Positions 33,906-43,361 of a DNA stretch of 64,000 bases are shown one piece after another; positions within the stretch are counted from its first letter, which is position 1, and each line of letters starts with the position of its first letter. The stretch is from PALSA-1296 sp037143335 (GTDB lineage: Bacteria > Bacteroidota > Ignavibacteria > Palsa-1295). The notes under the pieces are model-generated. The model made no database searches, was not told the DNA's origin, and was given only the letters and a program-made list of their open reading frames with translations. The stretch covers positions 186,001 to 250,000 of the forward strand of contig JBAWZA010000001.1 in assembly GCA_037143335.1 (NCBI GenBank), given 5' to 3'. A program made the translations under genes and the position numbers.

Positions 33906-35516
33906 TCAATACACAATAACTTTCTGGCTCAGTTGCCCATCGCTTGTTGAGAGGCGAATTATATATGTCCCCGGAGCAATACCTCCCAGTTGTAACTGCT
34001 GAGAATATGAGCCTTCGTCATGGTGAGAATCCGCCAAGTGACTCAGATTTGAACCGGATATATCAAAAAGATCGAACGAGACATCGGTTGCTTCGGGGAG
34101 ATAATATCGGATTGATGTTGAGTGATTCGAAGTGGGATTCGGGTATACTGGCGAGAGCCAAAGTGTTGAGGAGTGAACAAGTACCGGTACTGCACTCTTG
34201 CCCTTTGGACTTGAAATATATGCGTACACATCGCCATCGTTGTGCCCTGAACGGTTCTGAGTCCAGACTCCGACATATACAGAGTCGAATGCGTCAGAGG
34301 CAGTATGGTCACCAATGTATGGCGATGAACCACCAACACTCTCGACGACAAGCGGATTATACGGCGTACTAACTCGCTCCTTCGAGCTGTCTCGGAGTCG
34401 CTGACGATAGGGCGCAACGAATTGATTATTCGCATCAGACTCGGACGAATAAAAGAATAAATACGCTTCATGCGTTTTTTGATCTACAGAAACCCACGGA
34501 TCAAATCTATCGGAGCTTGACGTATCGGAAATGCCGATTGCCGCCGACCATGTGGCTCCGACATTATCGGAATATCTATAATAAAGCGAAGCGGCATCGC
34601 CTTCATAGTCACCATAGACGGCATGAATCCGATTCGAAGCTAAATCAACGTCAACGGACAGATATGGGAAAGCCGCAAATCCGGTGATTCCTTTCAGAAT
34701 CGTCAAAGCCGTATCGTTGGCATAGGTAGGGTAACTTGTAAAACCTGCAATGTCGGATGGAAGTCCGAACGATGTGCCGAAATCTTTAGAAATAAAAAGT
34801 TGATGGCTCAGACCTATCGAGTCACTACTTGAGACGAATACTTCACCGTTTTTGCCGGTGCGAACTTCAACATAATTATCACACGGTCCTAAGAATTTAG
34901 CTGTTGACCAATGCTTGCACTTGTCATCACTCCAAGCAATGTATGCGCCTTTGAATTGAGACGAATCAGCAGAATAGAATTGATCCCATGCACAATATAT
35001 TCTTCCGTTCTTCGTAGATGTAGCAGAGCGATCAATCCAGATTGAAGGCATATCAGGAAACCCATACTGCGTGCTTGCAACCGAAACAGGTGCTGCATTC
35101 ACCCAAGTCTTGCCACCGTTGGTTGAACTCGCAACTGCAATATGTCCGGCAGAATCGGCGCCGTCGTTGGTGAGGTATGCATAATAAAAAGTACCATTGT
35201 CATCCGAAATTACTGATGGCGCACCCCAAGCAAATACATCTGTGCTCGCTGGAAGTGGTAAGCGTGAGCTTTGCCAAGTAGCACCGCGATCTGCTGTGTA
35301 GAATGCGAGCATTCCATTAGCTGCCATATCTGCAAAATCGGAAGCTGCACCAATCACGATCACATTTTTGTCAGCGCGCGATATTGCCACAGAGCCGTTG
35401 TCTTGATCGAGGATAGCGTCGGATACATCAATAACGTGAGAGACCGATGATGATTGGGCAATGGAGTTGCTCCAGTAAAAAAAACAGAACAGAAAAGCTA
35501 TGGATAATTTTTTCAT
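33906..35516 (-). CDS. Secreted sialidase-like (BNR repeat) protein with type IX sorting domain
   Basis: 536 residues. Signal peptide ends NSIAQ. Asp-box repeats of a six-bladed propeller: TADRGATWQSS, STNGGKTWVNA, SDDKCKHWSTA, SDNVGATWSAA. The C-terminal ~80 residues (LSPVYPNPTSNHSTSIRYY, GGIAPGTYIIRLSTSDG) are a type A sorting domain. Exo-sialidase activity is possible but the arginine triad is not evident, so binding or another hydrolase role is as likely. Paralogue of the gene at 35739. Confidence 0.78.
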   Translation of the reverse strand: MKKLSIAFLFCFFYWSNSIAQSSSVSHVIDVSDAILDQDNGSVAISRADKNVIVIGAASDFADMAANGMLAFYTADRGATWQSSRLPLPASTDVFAWGAPSVISDDNGTFYYAYLTNDGADSAGHIAVASSTNGGKTWVNAAPVSVASTQYGFPDMPSIWIDRSATSTKNGRIYCAWDQFYSADSSQFKGAYIAWSDDKCKHWSTAKFLGPCDNYVEVRTGKNGEVFVSSSDSIGLSHQLFISKDFGTSFGLPSDIAGFTSYPTYANDTALTILKGITGFAAFPYLSVDVDLASNRIHAVYGDYEGDAASLYYRYSDNVGATWSAAIGISDTSSSDRFDPWVSVDQKTHEAYLFFYSSESDANNQFVAPYRQRLRDSSKERVSTPYNPLVVESVGGSSPYIGDHTASDAFDSVYVGVWTQNRSGHNDGDVYAYISSPKGKSAVPVLVHSSTLWLSPVYPNPTSNHSTSIRYYLPEATDVSFDLFDISGSNLSHLADSHHDEGSYSQQLQLGGIAPGTYIIRLSTSDGQLSQKVIVY

Positions 35517-35738
35517 AAACGGAATTTAATGTGGTTCAACAACCGTCGGGGAAAAGAGGGGATAGTAGTAACAACTTAGGCGAGAAAAAATTCGGCTCGG
35601 ATATTATAAATCGCTGTTCATATGTCTCTCATAAGACGCCGACGATTATTATTGTGAGAGAATGGAGTAAACATCTGTAGATCCCTCACATCTGCTCCTT
35701 TGGAAGCAAAATGTTCGGAATGAAATACCAATGATACC

Positions 35739-37598
35739 CTACTCTACTATAACTTTTTGCGTCAAAGTATTACCGCCACACGTAAGTTGAAGGTAATAAA
35801 TACCTGCGCTTAAATTCTTTGCGGGAAAATCTTGGTGGTAACTGCCAGCATTTACAGTCCCTAGGTCCATTGCCTGTAGTTGGTTTCCTTGAATGTCTGT
35901 TAGGGTGAGGACTACATGGGATTCGTTTGGTACAAAGTAGTTGATGGCAAACGAATTTCCAGAAACTGGGTTGGGGTATGGGACTGAAAGCCATGGTTTC
36001 GAGCCGTGCACTAAAGTTGGTGTGACACCACTTGGTGGATTGGGATTTGGGTATCGGATGTATGCAAAAATTTCTCCGTCATAATCATCTGGATGGTTTT
36101 CAGTCCACGTCGCTACATAAATACTATCGTATGCATCCGAACCAAGATAGTCACCTATGAACGGCTCATCGTTCCCAGTCGGATTCTCCACGATGAGAGG
36201 GTCGAATGGTGCATTCAGCTTTTCAGGAAAGTCTTTGAGGTCAGTTGTCAACTTGGTTCTGTACGCAGCAGTAAATGCATTATTCGGGTCTTCTTCGGAT
36301 GAGTAATACATTGCCCAAGCTTCGCCAGTTGATTGATCAATGCTGACCCAGGGCATGAACCGATCGAATTCCAAGGAATTAAATTTTGGGTTTGAAACGC
36401 CAACAGGTTTCGGAATGCTCCATGAAGCGCAGTTATCATCAGAAGTAGTGTAATAGAGGACTGATACTGGATCGCCTGTCAGCGATTCTGAATTTGGATA
36501 AACGCAGTGAATTCTATCGCTTGTCAAATCAATATCAAATGCGACATAAGGAAATGCTCTGAAGCCATAATCGCCTTTGAGTGCAGGGCGACCCGTGAGG
36601 TTCGGCGGGTAAAGTGAAAACGGGTTTTTCATCCTGATCGCACGTTTTGTAAACGTCTTGCCTCCGTTTGTCGAGACGAACATTTCTTGACCGAACCCTT
36701 GGGAATCGGAAAATCCGACGAAGATATCGCCTTTCGAATTCGTTTTGACTTCCTGAAAATTGTCACCCGTACCAAGCGCAACCGGTTTGCTCCATGTTTT
36801 GCACTTATCATCACTCCAACAAATATTCAGTCCTTCGCCCGGTGTGGTAAAGTCTCCATAAAACTCGAACCATACCATATAGACTCTGCCATAGTATGGA
36901 CTTTTTGGTGAGAGGTCAATTGTCATGTGCTCTTTATCAGGTGCACCGACAACCGTTTTATTGATATTGATCGCAGTCCGATTACTCCAATCGATTCCAT
37001 CTTGTGAAATTGCCACAACGATGCTCCCAGCCTCGTTCGAACCGTCACCGGCTAAATAGGCATAAAAGATATTGCCCCTATCGTCACTCGCTAACATTGG
37101 GTCGCCGAGTGCGACAAATTGGGTGCCGGGAATTCCTTGTGGAAAGGGCAAACGGAAGGTTTGCCACGAAAGCCCTTTATCTGTAGAAGTAATAGCGGGC
37201 ATCCCTTTTGTGAACATGTCACCATCGCCACCTGCTTCATTTGCGCCGATACAAATGATAGAGGGATTGCCCCTATTGATGACAACGGAAGTTTCATCTT
37301 GATCATCTGAGTCATCGTAAGGGTCACCAAGTATAGTTGTGTCTTGCGATAATGTTGAGGCATGTTGTGCTTGCTCTCTGGGATGAATCAGACCAAGATC
37401 TCTGCGAACAATAAAATTGATCAATCGGCGGTATGACTCGCAACGATCATATAATGACTGACCAAACTGATGTTTCGCAAGCTCCTTCGCAACTGCATGT
37501 TGGAATTGGGTCTTATCAATACTTGGGGTGTGAGCATGGAGTGATGTTGCGATGAACATTATCACTGAGCATAGGTATAGGTTCCGGATGTATCGCAT
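35739..37598 (-). CDS. Secreted sialidase-like (BNR repeat) protein with type IX sorting domain
   Basis: 619 residues; signal sequence near IMFIATSLHAHT, then an extra N-terminal helical region (~25-100) absent from its neighbour. Asp-box repeats: STDKGLSWQTF, SQDGIDWSNRT, SDDKCKTWSKP, STNGGKTFTKR, TSDDNCASWSI. C-terminal sorting domain begins SVPYPNPVSGNSFAINYF. Shares many phrases with the downstream gene (SDDKCK-W, SSEDPNN/SSESDANN, YIGDY), so the pair arose by tandem duplication. Confidence 0.78.
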   Translation of the reverse strand: MRYIRNLYLCSVIMFIATSLHAHTPSIDKTQFQHAVAKELAKHQFGQSLYDRCESYRRLINFIVRRDLGLIHPREQAQHASTLSQDTTILGDPYDDSDDQDETSVVINRGNPSIICIGANEAGGDGDMFTKGMPAITSTDKGLSWQTFRLPFPQGIPGTQFVALGDPMLASDDRGNIFYAYLAGDGSNEAGSIVVAISQDGIDWSNRTAININKTVVGAPDKEHMTIDLSPKSPYYGRVYMVWFEFYGDFTTPGEGLNICWSDDKCKTWSKPVALGTGDNFQEVKTNSKGDIFVGFSDSQGFGQEMFVSTNGGKTFTKRAIRMKNPFSLYPPNLTGRPALKGDYGFRAFPYVAFDIDLTSDRIHCVYPNSESLTGDPVSVLYYTTSDDNCASWSIPKPVGVSNPKFNSLEFDRFMPWVSIDQSTGEAWAMYYSSEEDPNNAFTAAYRTKLTTDLKDFPEKLNAPFDPLIVENPTGNDEPFIGDYLGSDAYDSIYVATWTENHPDDYDGEIFAYIRYPNPNPPSGVTPTLVHGSKPWLSVPYPNPVSGNSFAINYFVPNESHVVLTLTDIQGNQLQAMDLGTVNAGSYHQDFPAKNLSAGIYYLQLTCGGNTLTQKVIVE

Positions 37599-37768
37599 CG
37601 CAATTCTGCAAAAAATCTATTAAGGAGACGAACGTACCTGGTAATGAAATTGTACGCAGTTTGTAAAACACAGAGGGCTAGTAAAAAGATTACCAGAATT
37701 CATTCATCCTGCAATGCCTTTTAGTCCAAACCGCTTCAAACCTGTTTCGGTAACAACTGCCAATTAAT

Positions 37769-37780
37769 TTCGTAATTTTG
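37769..37780 (+). promoter_or_regulatory. Candidate Bacteroidota-type promoter -7 element of pepA
   Basis: TTCGTAATTTTG, containing TAnnTTTG, 43 bases before the pepA ATG. The identical 12-mer lies before yajQ at 52936-52947. TAnnTTTG is the -7 element of the primary sigma factor of Bacteroidota. The upstream -33 element is not clear. Confidence 0.45.
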
Positions 37781-37823
37781 TAAACTTTACACGTTATTAG
37801 ATACACTACCTTTGTCAAATTCG

Positions 37824-39347
37824 ATGAAAATATCAATTCAAAAAGCCGACTGGAAGAAATTTAAATCAGATGCTCTCATTTGCTTTCAGCCAGAAGATAA
37901 GAAGTGGCTCGTAGGCTCCCTCGATTATTACGGGAAAGGCACTGCACTCCATACCCAAGCATCACAGATGATCGCCTCTGGTGATATGGCTGGTAAGAAA
38001 GATGAGCAGATCGTGCTTTACGCCGCCAAAGGCGAAGCAGCCGTTGGCAGAGTTATTCTCATCGGCCTCGGAAGTGCAGACAAGACCACGCTTGAAACCG
38101 TTCGCCGTGCAGCTGCTCGGGGAGTGAAGAAAGCACAGTCATTGAAGATGAAATCGGTTACGATGTATCTTCCAGGAGTCAAAGGCAAAAATGGCGAAGC
38201 AGTTGCCGCTGCTGCGACGGAAGGGATCTTGCTTGGTCTGTATAAGTATGATAAATTTTTCAAACGCGAGAAGAATGATCCAAAGGTCGAACTTGAATCA
38301 GTAACATTCCTCGCTGATGAGGCAACGGTCATGGGTTCTTCGATTGCGAATTGTACAAAGGCAATCAATCGTGCCTTGACCATCTCCGCTGCGACGATCT
38401 TCGCACGCGATATGGAGAACGAGCCATCGAATAACAAATTTCCTGAGACACTTGCAAATTGGGCGGCTGCTTCAGGAAAGCAAAGTGGATTCAAGGTAAC
38501 TTCATTCGGTCCGGCTGAGTTGAAGAAAAATAAAATGGTTGGTATCATTGCAGTCAATCAAGGCTCTGTCAAGGAGGCTCGCTTCATCATTATGGAGTAT
38601 AAAGGCTCGAGGAAGGCAAGCGATGCACCAATCGTACTTGTCGGAAAAGGAATTACATTTGATACTGGTGGAATCTCTCTCAAGCCTGGCGCAGGGATGG
38701 CGGATATGAAAAGTGATATGTCAGGCGCGGCTACAGTAATTGCGACGATGCAAGCTGTTGCAAATTTGAAATTGCCGATCAATGTTGTCGGGCTTGTATC
38801 AAGCGCGGAGAATATGCCATCAGGCAGTGCGACTCGTCCGGGCGATGTTATTACCTATACCAACGGAGTCTCAGCTGAGATTGATAACACCGATGCAGAA
38901 GGTCGTCTTGTACTTGCAGATGCACTAATCTGGGCGCAGAAGTATAACCCGAAAACAGTTATTGATCTTGCAACGCTTACGGGCGCATGTGTTGTCGCAC
39001 TTGGTCATGTCACGACTGGCATGATGGGAACAGATGACAAGATGATGAACAAGCTCAAGAAGATCGGCGACGATGTTTACGAGCGCGTATGCGAACTTCC
39101 AATCTACGAGGAGTACGAAGACCTTATCAAGTCTGACGTTGCTGATATTAAGAACGTTGGCGGCAGATGGGCTGGTGCGATCACAGCCGCGCTCTTCTTG
39201 AAGCGCTTCACGACGTATCCGTGGATCCATCTTGACATTGCTGGCACTGCCCGTTCCGAAGCAGCTTCAGATTACATTCCAAAAGGCGGCACAGGTGTAG
39301 CAGTCCGATTGCTCACCCAAATGCTCACCGAAGAAGCAGGGAAGTAA
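37824..39347 (+). CDS. pepA: Leucyl aminopeptidase (M17 family)
   Basis: 507 residues from the ATG at 37824 (an in-frame TTG lies four codons upstream). Metal-binding and catalytic segments of M17 are intact: VLVGKGITFDTGGISLKPG, MKSDMSGAATV, and the signature NTDAEGRLVLADAL at about residue 355. A two-zinc or manganese cytosolic aminopeptidase removing N-terminal residues. Monocistronic with its own terminator. Confidence 0.95.
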   Translation: MKISIQKADWKKFKSDALICFQPEDKKWLVGSLDYYGKGTALHTQASQMIASGDMAGKKDEQIVLYAAKGEAAVGRVILIGLGSADKTTLETVRRAAARGVKKAQSLKMKSVTMYLPGVKGKNGEAVAAAATEGILLGLYKYDKFFKREKNDPKVELESVTFLADEATVMGSSIANCTKAINRALTISAATIFARDMENEPSNNKFPETLANWAAASGKQSGFKVTSFGPAELKKNKMVGIIAVNQGSVKEARFIIMEYKGSRKASDAPIVLVGKGITFDTGGISLKPGAGMADMKSDMSGAATVIATMQAVANLKLPINVVGLVSSAENMPSGSATRPGDVITYTNGVSAEIDNTDAEGRLVLADALIWAQKYNPKTVIDLATLTGACVVALGHVTTGMMGTDDKMMNKLKKIGDDVYERVCELPIYEEYEDLIKSDVADIKNVGGRWAGAITAALFLKRFTTYPWIHLDIAGTARSEAASDYIPKGGTGVAVRLLTQMLTEEAGK

Positions 39348-39371
39348 GGATCACGACTCATCTCAATATAC

Positions 39372-39403
39372 AAAACCGCACGGAGACGTGCGGTTTTTTT
39401 TTT
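39372..39403. terminator. Terminator between pepA and arsC
   Basis: AAAACCGCACG-GAGA-CGTGCGGTTTT, 11-bp stem with a GAGA tetraloop, then ten T residues on the + strand and four on the minus strand. Serves pepA and probably the ars operon. Confidence 0.9.
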
Positions 39404-39412
39404 GCAGAGACG

Positions 39413-39850
39413 CTAAACAGCTACCTCGCAATTACTTTCGCAGAATTCGAATATTTTTTCTTTAATCGACTCACGAACATCACGTGTTTGCTGGAGTTTT
39501 TCTTCCCAAGTACCTTCGAATTGGGATGGATCAGGGAAGCTCCAATGAAGCTTTTTTACTACACCGGGAAAGATTGGGCATCGTTCCGCACTTGCTTCGT
39601 CGCAAACGGTAATGACATGCGAAAAAAGTTTACCTGACTTATACACATCAAATACATCGCGCGTCTCTTTGCCGCGAATATCGATTCCCTCTGCGAGTAG
39701 AACCTCGATGGCAAGTGGATTCAATGCACCTGGCGTCAATCCAGCGCTTTCTGTTTCTGTATCTGGTCCACAGATCTTGCGCATTAACTCTTCTGCCATT
39801 TGGCTCCGAGCGCTATTATGAATGCATACGAACAATATACGTTTTTTCAT
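39413..39850 (-). CDS. arsC: Arsenate reductase, thioredoxin-coupled (LMW-phosphatase fold)
   Basis: 145 residues. The P-loop is C9-X5-R15 (VCIHNSARSQ), and the two relay cysteines lie at ~83 and ~91 in VCDEASAERCPIF, matching the Cys10/82/89 layout of the Bacillus-type enzyme. It reduces As(V) to As(III) with thioredoxin. Third gene of arsR-arsI-arsC, 18 bases after arsI. Confidence 0.92.
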   Translation of the reverse strand: MKKRILFVCIHNSARSQMAEELMRKICGPDTETESAGLTPGALNPLAIEVLLAEGIDIRGKETRDVFDVYKSGKLFSHVITVCDEASAERCPIFPGVVKKLHWSFPDPSQFEGTWEEKLQQTRDVRESIKEKIFEFCESNCEVAV

Positions 39851-39868
39851 GGTGATAATCTAGTTGAA

Positions 39869-40330
39869 TTAATTTATAGTGGCGACTTGAACAAGCTCGG
39901 GTGCACAGCACACTCCATTCTTTGTATCGGCAGTCCGATAAGCTGAGGCATCAGCAAGAACGGTAAACACTTCCCAGTTATTTCCGTCAGGGTCTTGAAC
40001 CCAAATCTTATCTTGGACGGAATAACAGCACGTTGTCTGCATCTCATCCTCGGTTGCAAGTCCAGCTTGTTTCAAACGAAGGCGCAGAAGTAAGACATCA
40101 TCTGTCGTAGAAACCTGAAATCCCAAATGATTGAGTGCTCCGTTATAGAGTGCAAGATCGGGCTTTTCATTCAATGCGAAATTGAGTTTCGGATTATCGA
40201 GCTGGAATTTTGCATACCCCGGTCGCTCCTTAAACGGCTCAGTCCCGAAGAATGCTTTATAGAATGCCACCGAGCGTGAAACGTCGGTTACGTTTAATGA
40301 TATATGCGGATAGAGAATTGATGTTTCCAT
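39869..40330 (-). CDS. arsI: ArsI/CadI-family VOC protein, C-As lyase
   Basis: 153 residues. VOC fold with the metal set His9, His68, Glu120 and the As(III)-binding Cys101-Cys102 in TTCCYSVQDKIWVQDPDGN, as in characterised ArsI. These enzymes demethylate trivalent methylarsenite to As(III) using Fe(II) and oxygen. Between arsR and arsC in one unit. Other members bind cadmium, so C-As lyase activity is strongly likely rather than certain. Confidence 0.88.
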   Translation of the reverse strand: METSILYPHISLNVTDVSRSVAFYKAFFGTEPFKERPGYAKFQLDNPKLNFALNEKPDLALYNGALNHLGFQVSTTDDVLLLRLRLKQAGLATEDEMQTTCCYSVQDKIWVQDPDGNNWEVFTVLADASAYRTADTKNGVCCAPELVQVATIN

Positions 40331-40371
40331 ACCTTAATCGTAATAAGACGATGAATATGAACAAAAAAATA

Positions 40372-40656
40372 CTAAAATGATGAAAGCGATTCCTTGAAGC
40401 GGTCCATGGCAATACGGTTGAGCATATAACAAACCTTGGTGCCCTCGGTTTCGCCGATAATAAATCCTGCATCCTTTAATACTTTCAGATGCTGGCTTAC
40501 TGTAGCCTGCGCTAAGGGCAGTATATCTACGATCTCGCCACAGATACAGCATTTATTTTTCAGGATTTCCAGAATTTCCAGACGTGCTGGATGCGCAAGA
40601 GCCTTCAGCTTCAGCGCCATATCGTCAGTATTTGCCTGGGTTTTCTTTGCTTTCAC
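40372..40656 (-). CDS. arsR: ArsR/SmtB-family metalloregulator
   Basis: 94 residues with a GTG start at 40656. Winged helix: LKALAHPARLEILEIL, then Cys-rich KNKCCICGEI (Cys36, 37, 39, likely As(III) ligands), and recognition helix QATVSQHLKVLKDAG. It represses its own operon and is released by As(III). The start codon lies 9 bases from a perfect dyad (40666-40681), the likely operator. Confidence 0.92.
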   Translation of the reverse strand: MKAKKTQANTDDMALKLKALAHPARLEILEILKNKCCICGEIVDILPLAQATVSQHLKVLKDAGFIIGETEGTKVCYMLNRIAMDRFKESLSSF

Positions 40657-40665
40657 AGAATATAT

Positions 40666-40681
40666 ATCGTATATTTACGAT
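40666..40681. promoter_or_regulatory. ArsR operator
   Basis: ATCGTA-TATT-TACGAT, perfect 6-bp arms, on an AT-rich background, 9 bases upstream of the arsR start codon, where it would overlap the promoter or transcription start. Position and symmetry fit a winged-helix dimer operator. Confidence 0.7.
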
Positions 40682-40693
40682 GAATAGTTTCAG

Positions 40694-40720
40694 AAAAACC
40701 GCGGGGGAGGTTCGGTTTTT
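40694..40720. terminator. Terminator of the long minus-strand operon
   Basis: AAAAACCG / CGGTTTTT arms around an 11-base loop, with T-runs on both strands. It lies between ubiD and arsR, both minus-strand, and should end the gcvP-ubiD transcript before the ars operon. Confidence 0.6.
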
Positions 40721-40822
40721 TTTCTTGAAAAACACATTGATGAAGGGCCACACTGACTGTGCCCGCTTAGGTTGATTCTAGAACCAAAGAATTGTCGCAT
40801 ACTGCACAGAGGCATTGCAAAA

Positions 40823-40842
40823 AGGGCAAATGCAATATGCCC
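40823..40842. repeat. Short imperfect inverted repeat in the ubiD-arsR gap
   Basis: GGGCAAATGCAATATGCCC, with GGGCA / TGCCC arms. Looks like a short dispersed REP-type repeat; no second copy in this window. Confidence 0.35.
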
Positions 40843-40880
40843 CTACGAATCGGACTTTATCTACTTTTGCCAAATAAAAA

Positions 40881-42770
40881 TTACCTAAACCCGAATTCGC
40901 TCCATCTATCCGTAACTCTTCGGACGATTTCTTCGGGCATAGTACATGGATTTGGATAACCGTTTTTCCATGTGGCATCAATTCCCATGATGCCGTGGTA
41001 TGACGGAGAAATTCCGTTCATTTCCATTTTCGTGAAGATCACATCTCGCGCTGCATCGAATCGGGTGAAAATACCCCAGATAATTTCTTGAATGCTATCA
41101 AGATTAATATCTTCGCTTACTGCAGCGACGATCTTTGTACCGCGTGGCAGGGTTTCGATATTTTCTGAAGTAACTAATTTCTCGATCACTTCGCGGCCAA
41201 TCGTTTTTGACCCGGAAATAGCTTCAGCACTAAGCGGTGTTGAAGTATTTATCGCCGAGCGAAACGCTCCGGTTACCTTCACTACAAGGAGCGTATTTTC
41301 AATCAGCCTGTGCTCAATAATACGCATATCAGTATTTGTCGGATTTCGCTGAGCGATTCCGGTACGAGAAAAATAATTATTTTCACTCCGCTTCGGATAG
41401 GAGCCTCCACTTGCCGAAGCGATCTCCTTCGGAGTAGCATCAAGAATCATCTTCGAACCAAGATTCATCGTGTAGCTTGTGAAGTCAAGCGTATCAAGTG
41501 GGACATTCGGCAAGAGCATAAAATCATAATGCGGATCGAAGTTATCGCCGACGGCTCTGATGATGGCATTGAAATTTCTGCTTTGGGTTTTCTCACTTGT
41601 TACAATAGCGCATTTCGTTAGCGAGAGTTGTCCTTCAGCAACGAGGGATAGTGCAGTCTTCATTGACTCCTTGCCATATCGTTGTTTTGTGGAGATCGAG
41701 AGAAGATTATGAAATCCAGCTTCATAGAAAGCCCAAATATCCCGAACTTCGGGATGCATGAGTTTTGCCAGCGGTCCTAATATTTGTTGGGTCGCATCGC
41801 CGAGCCATTTATCTTCCATCGGCGGTTTGCCGACGACAGTAGCTGCGAAGATCGGATGTTGTCGGTGGGTAATTCCTTTGAGATGAAAAACAGGAAACAT
41901 TCCTTCGTGAGAATAATGACCGAAGTGATCGCCGAAAGGTCCTTCGAGTCTGCGCTCATGTGGAGGGACCATTCCTTCGAGAATAAATTCTGCCTCGGAA
42001 AAAACATCGATGGAGATATGTTTCCCGCGACTCATCCGCGTTGCCGCTCCTCGAATAAATCCAGCGAACATCGCTTCGTCAATTCCTTCAGGCAACGGAG
42101 CAATCGTCGCAAGCAGGGAAGCAGGGTCAGTACCAACTGCAATTGCAACTTCAAGCGGCTGAATCATTTTTTCTGCTACAGAATAATGGAAGCCACCGCC
42201 TTTTTGAATTTGCCAGTGCATCCCCGATGTGCGCTCATCAAAAATTTGCATCCGATACATCCCGATGTTACGCTTATGCGTCAACGGGTCGTTCGTGATG
42301 ATTTGGGGAAGCGTTATAAATTTGCCGGCATCATCAGGCCATGTCTGCAAGATTGGAAGTTCGGAGAAATGCAAATGCGACACGTTGCGATTGTCCGATG
42401 AATGTGATGAAACTCTTGATCCGAATAATCTAAGCGAAAGTGGTTTGAGCAGTTGAACAATCTTCGATGGTTTCGGGGGCATCAACTCTTCGGCAACGTG
42501 CAAGAGTTTTTCGCCTAACTCATTTGGATCTTCGCCAACGGCAAGTTCTACACGTCTGTTACTTGAGAGAATATTCATCGCGAGCGGAAATTTCGAACCG
42601 ATGATATTCTCGAAGAGCAATGACTTGCCACCTTCGCGCATGGAGCGCACGGCGATCTCGGATGCTTCAAGATAGGGGTCAACGGGAGCAGTTATGCGAA
42701 GCAACTCGCCCTCAGATTCGAGATAGCGAAGAAAATCTTGGAGTGAGTGAAAGGTATTACGTTTTGACAC
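40881..42770 (-). CDS. ubiD: UbiD-family decarboxylase, menaquinone-type
   Basis: 629 residues with a GTG start. Much longer than E. coli UbiD (~497) and of the size of the menaquinone-type family first seen in Streptomyces (SCO4490-like). Core segments: DDAGKFITLPQIITNDP, GMYRMQIFDERTSGMHWQIQKGG, EGPFGDHFGHYS. Uses prenylated FMN to decarboxylate an aromatic acid. Last gene of the operon, after ubiX and ubiA, so decarboxylation of the prenylated 6-hydroxynaphthoate intermediate of the futalosine route is likely. Confidence 0.88.
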   Translation of the reverse strand: MSKRNTFHSLQDFLRYLESEGELLRITAPVDPYLEASEIAVRSMREGGKSLLFENIIGSKFPLAMNILSSNRRVELAVGEDPNELGEKLLHVAEELMPPKPSKIVQLLKPLSLRLFGSRVSSHSSDNRNVSHLHFSELPILQTWPDDAGKFITLPQIITNDPLTHKRNIGMYRMQIFDERTSGMHWQIQKGGGFHYSVAEKMIQPLEVAIAVGTDPASLLATIAPLPEGIDEAMFAGFIRGAATRMSRGKHISIDVFSEAEFILEGMVPPHERRLEGPFGDHFGHYSHEGMFPVFHLKGITHRQHPIFAATVVGKPPMEDKWLGDATQQILGPLAKLMHPEVRDIWAFYEAGFHNLLSISTKQRYGKESMKTALSLVAEGQLSLTKCAIVTSEKTQSRNFNAIIRAVGDNFDPHYDFMLLPNVPLDTLDFTSYTMNLGSKMILDATPKEIASASGGSYPKRSENNYFSRTGIAQRNPTNTDMRIIEHRLIENTLLVVKVTGAFRSAINTSTPLSAEAISGSKTIGREVIEKLVTSENIETLPRGTKIVAAVSEDINLDSIQEIIWGIFTRFDAARDVIFTKMEMNGISPSYHGIMGIDATWKNGYPNPCTMPEEIVRRVTDRWSEFGFR

Positions 42771-42782
42771 TAATGATTAAAT

Positions 42783-43361
42783 TTATTCCAATTCTTCAGA
42801 TCGCCAACCTTTGCCAACCTTCACGCCACAATGCTGGAGTACTTTATCTGTAAAGCCCTGCACATATTCATTGACTGTTTCGGGTACAAAATAGAGCGGA
42901 GGAGAAATTGGCATAATAATTACGCCATCACGGGAAAGCCTGGCGCATTGTTCGAGCGTAATGGTTGAAAGAGGAGTTTCTCTGACGCAGATAATCATCT
43001 TGTAGCGTTCCTTCAAACATACTGCGGCAGTACGAGTGATGAGTGTATCGCCGATACCTGAAGCGATTTTGCCAATAGTTGAAGTAGTTGCGGGTAAAAT
43101 AACAAAGGCATCAAGATGATTTGTACCTGAAGCCAGTGGCGCTGTCATATCGGTGTCGGCGAAAGAGGCTTTGCAGTATTTTGACAATTCTTTTTCGGGA
43201 TCAGACATTTTCAATTCATCCTTCATCACAGCCTTGCCCCATTTACTCATGACAAGAAATTTGTCAAACGGGCAACGCTTGATGAAATCATACGCATACA
43301 CAGCTCCGCTGGAGCCTGTGACGCCGATTGCGATGCGTGGTTGTATTTGGTTTGTTGTCAT
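42783..43361 (-). CDS. ubiX: UbiX flavin prenyltransferase
   Basis: 192 residues. IAIGVTGSSGAVYAYDFI at the N-terminus (flavin-binding loop), ILPATTSTIGKIASGIGDTLITR, and RETPLSTITLEQCARLS near the end. Makes prenylated FMN, the cofactor that UbiD needs; here the two are adjacent, 12 bases apart. Starts immediately after the ubiA stop. Confidence 0.93.
   Translation of the reverse strand: MTTNQIQPRIAIGVTGSSGAVYAYDFIKRCPFDKFLVMSKWGKAVMKDELKMSDPEKELSKYCKASFADTDMTAPLASGTNHLDAFVILPATTSTIGKIASGIGDTLITRTAAVCLKERYKMIICVRETPLSTITLEQCARLSRDGVIIMPISPPLYFVPETVNEYVQGFTDKVLQHCGVKVGKGWRSEELE

Noticed and set aside
35624..35653. CTCTCA / TGAGAG inverted pair between the sialidase-like genes
   Set aside because: Arms of only 6 bp with unequal spacing and no T-run; not strong enough to call.
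37629..37690. CTGGTAAT ... ATTACCAG inverted pair upstream of pepA
   Set aside because: Arms are far apart (~45 bases) and 8-bp matches at that range are expected by chance.
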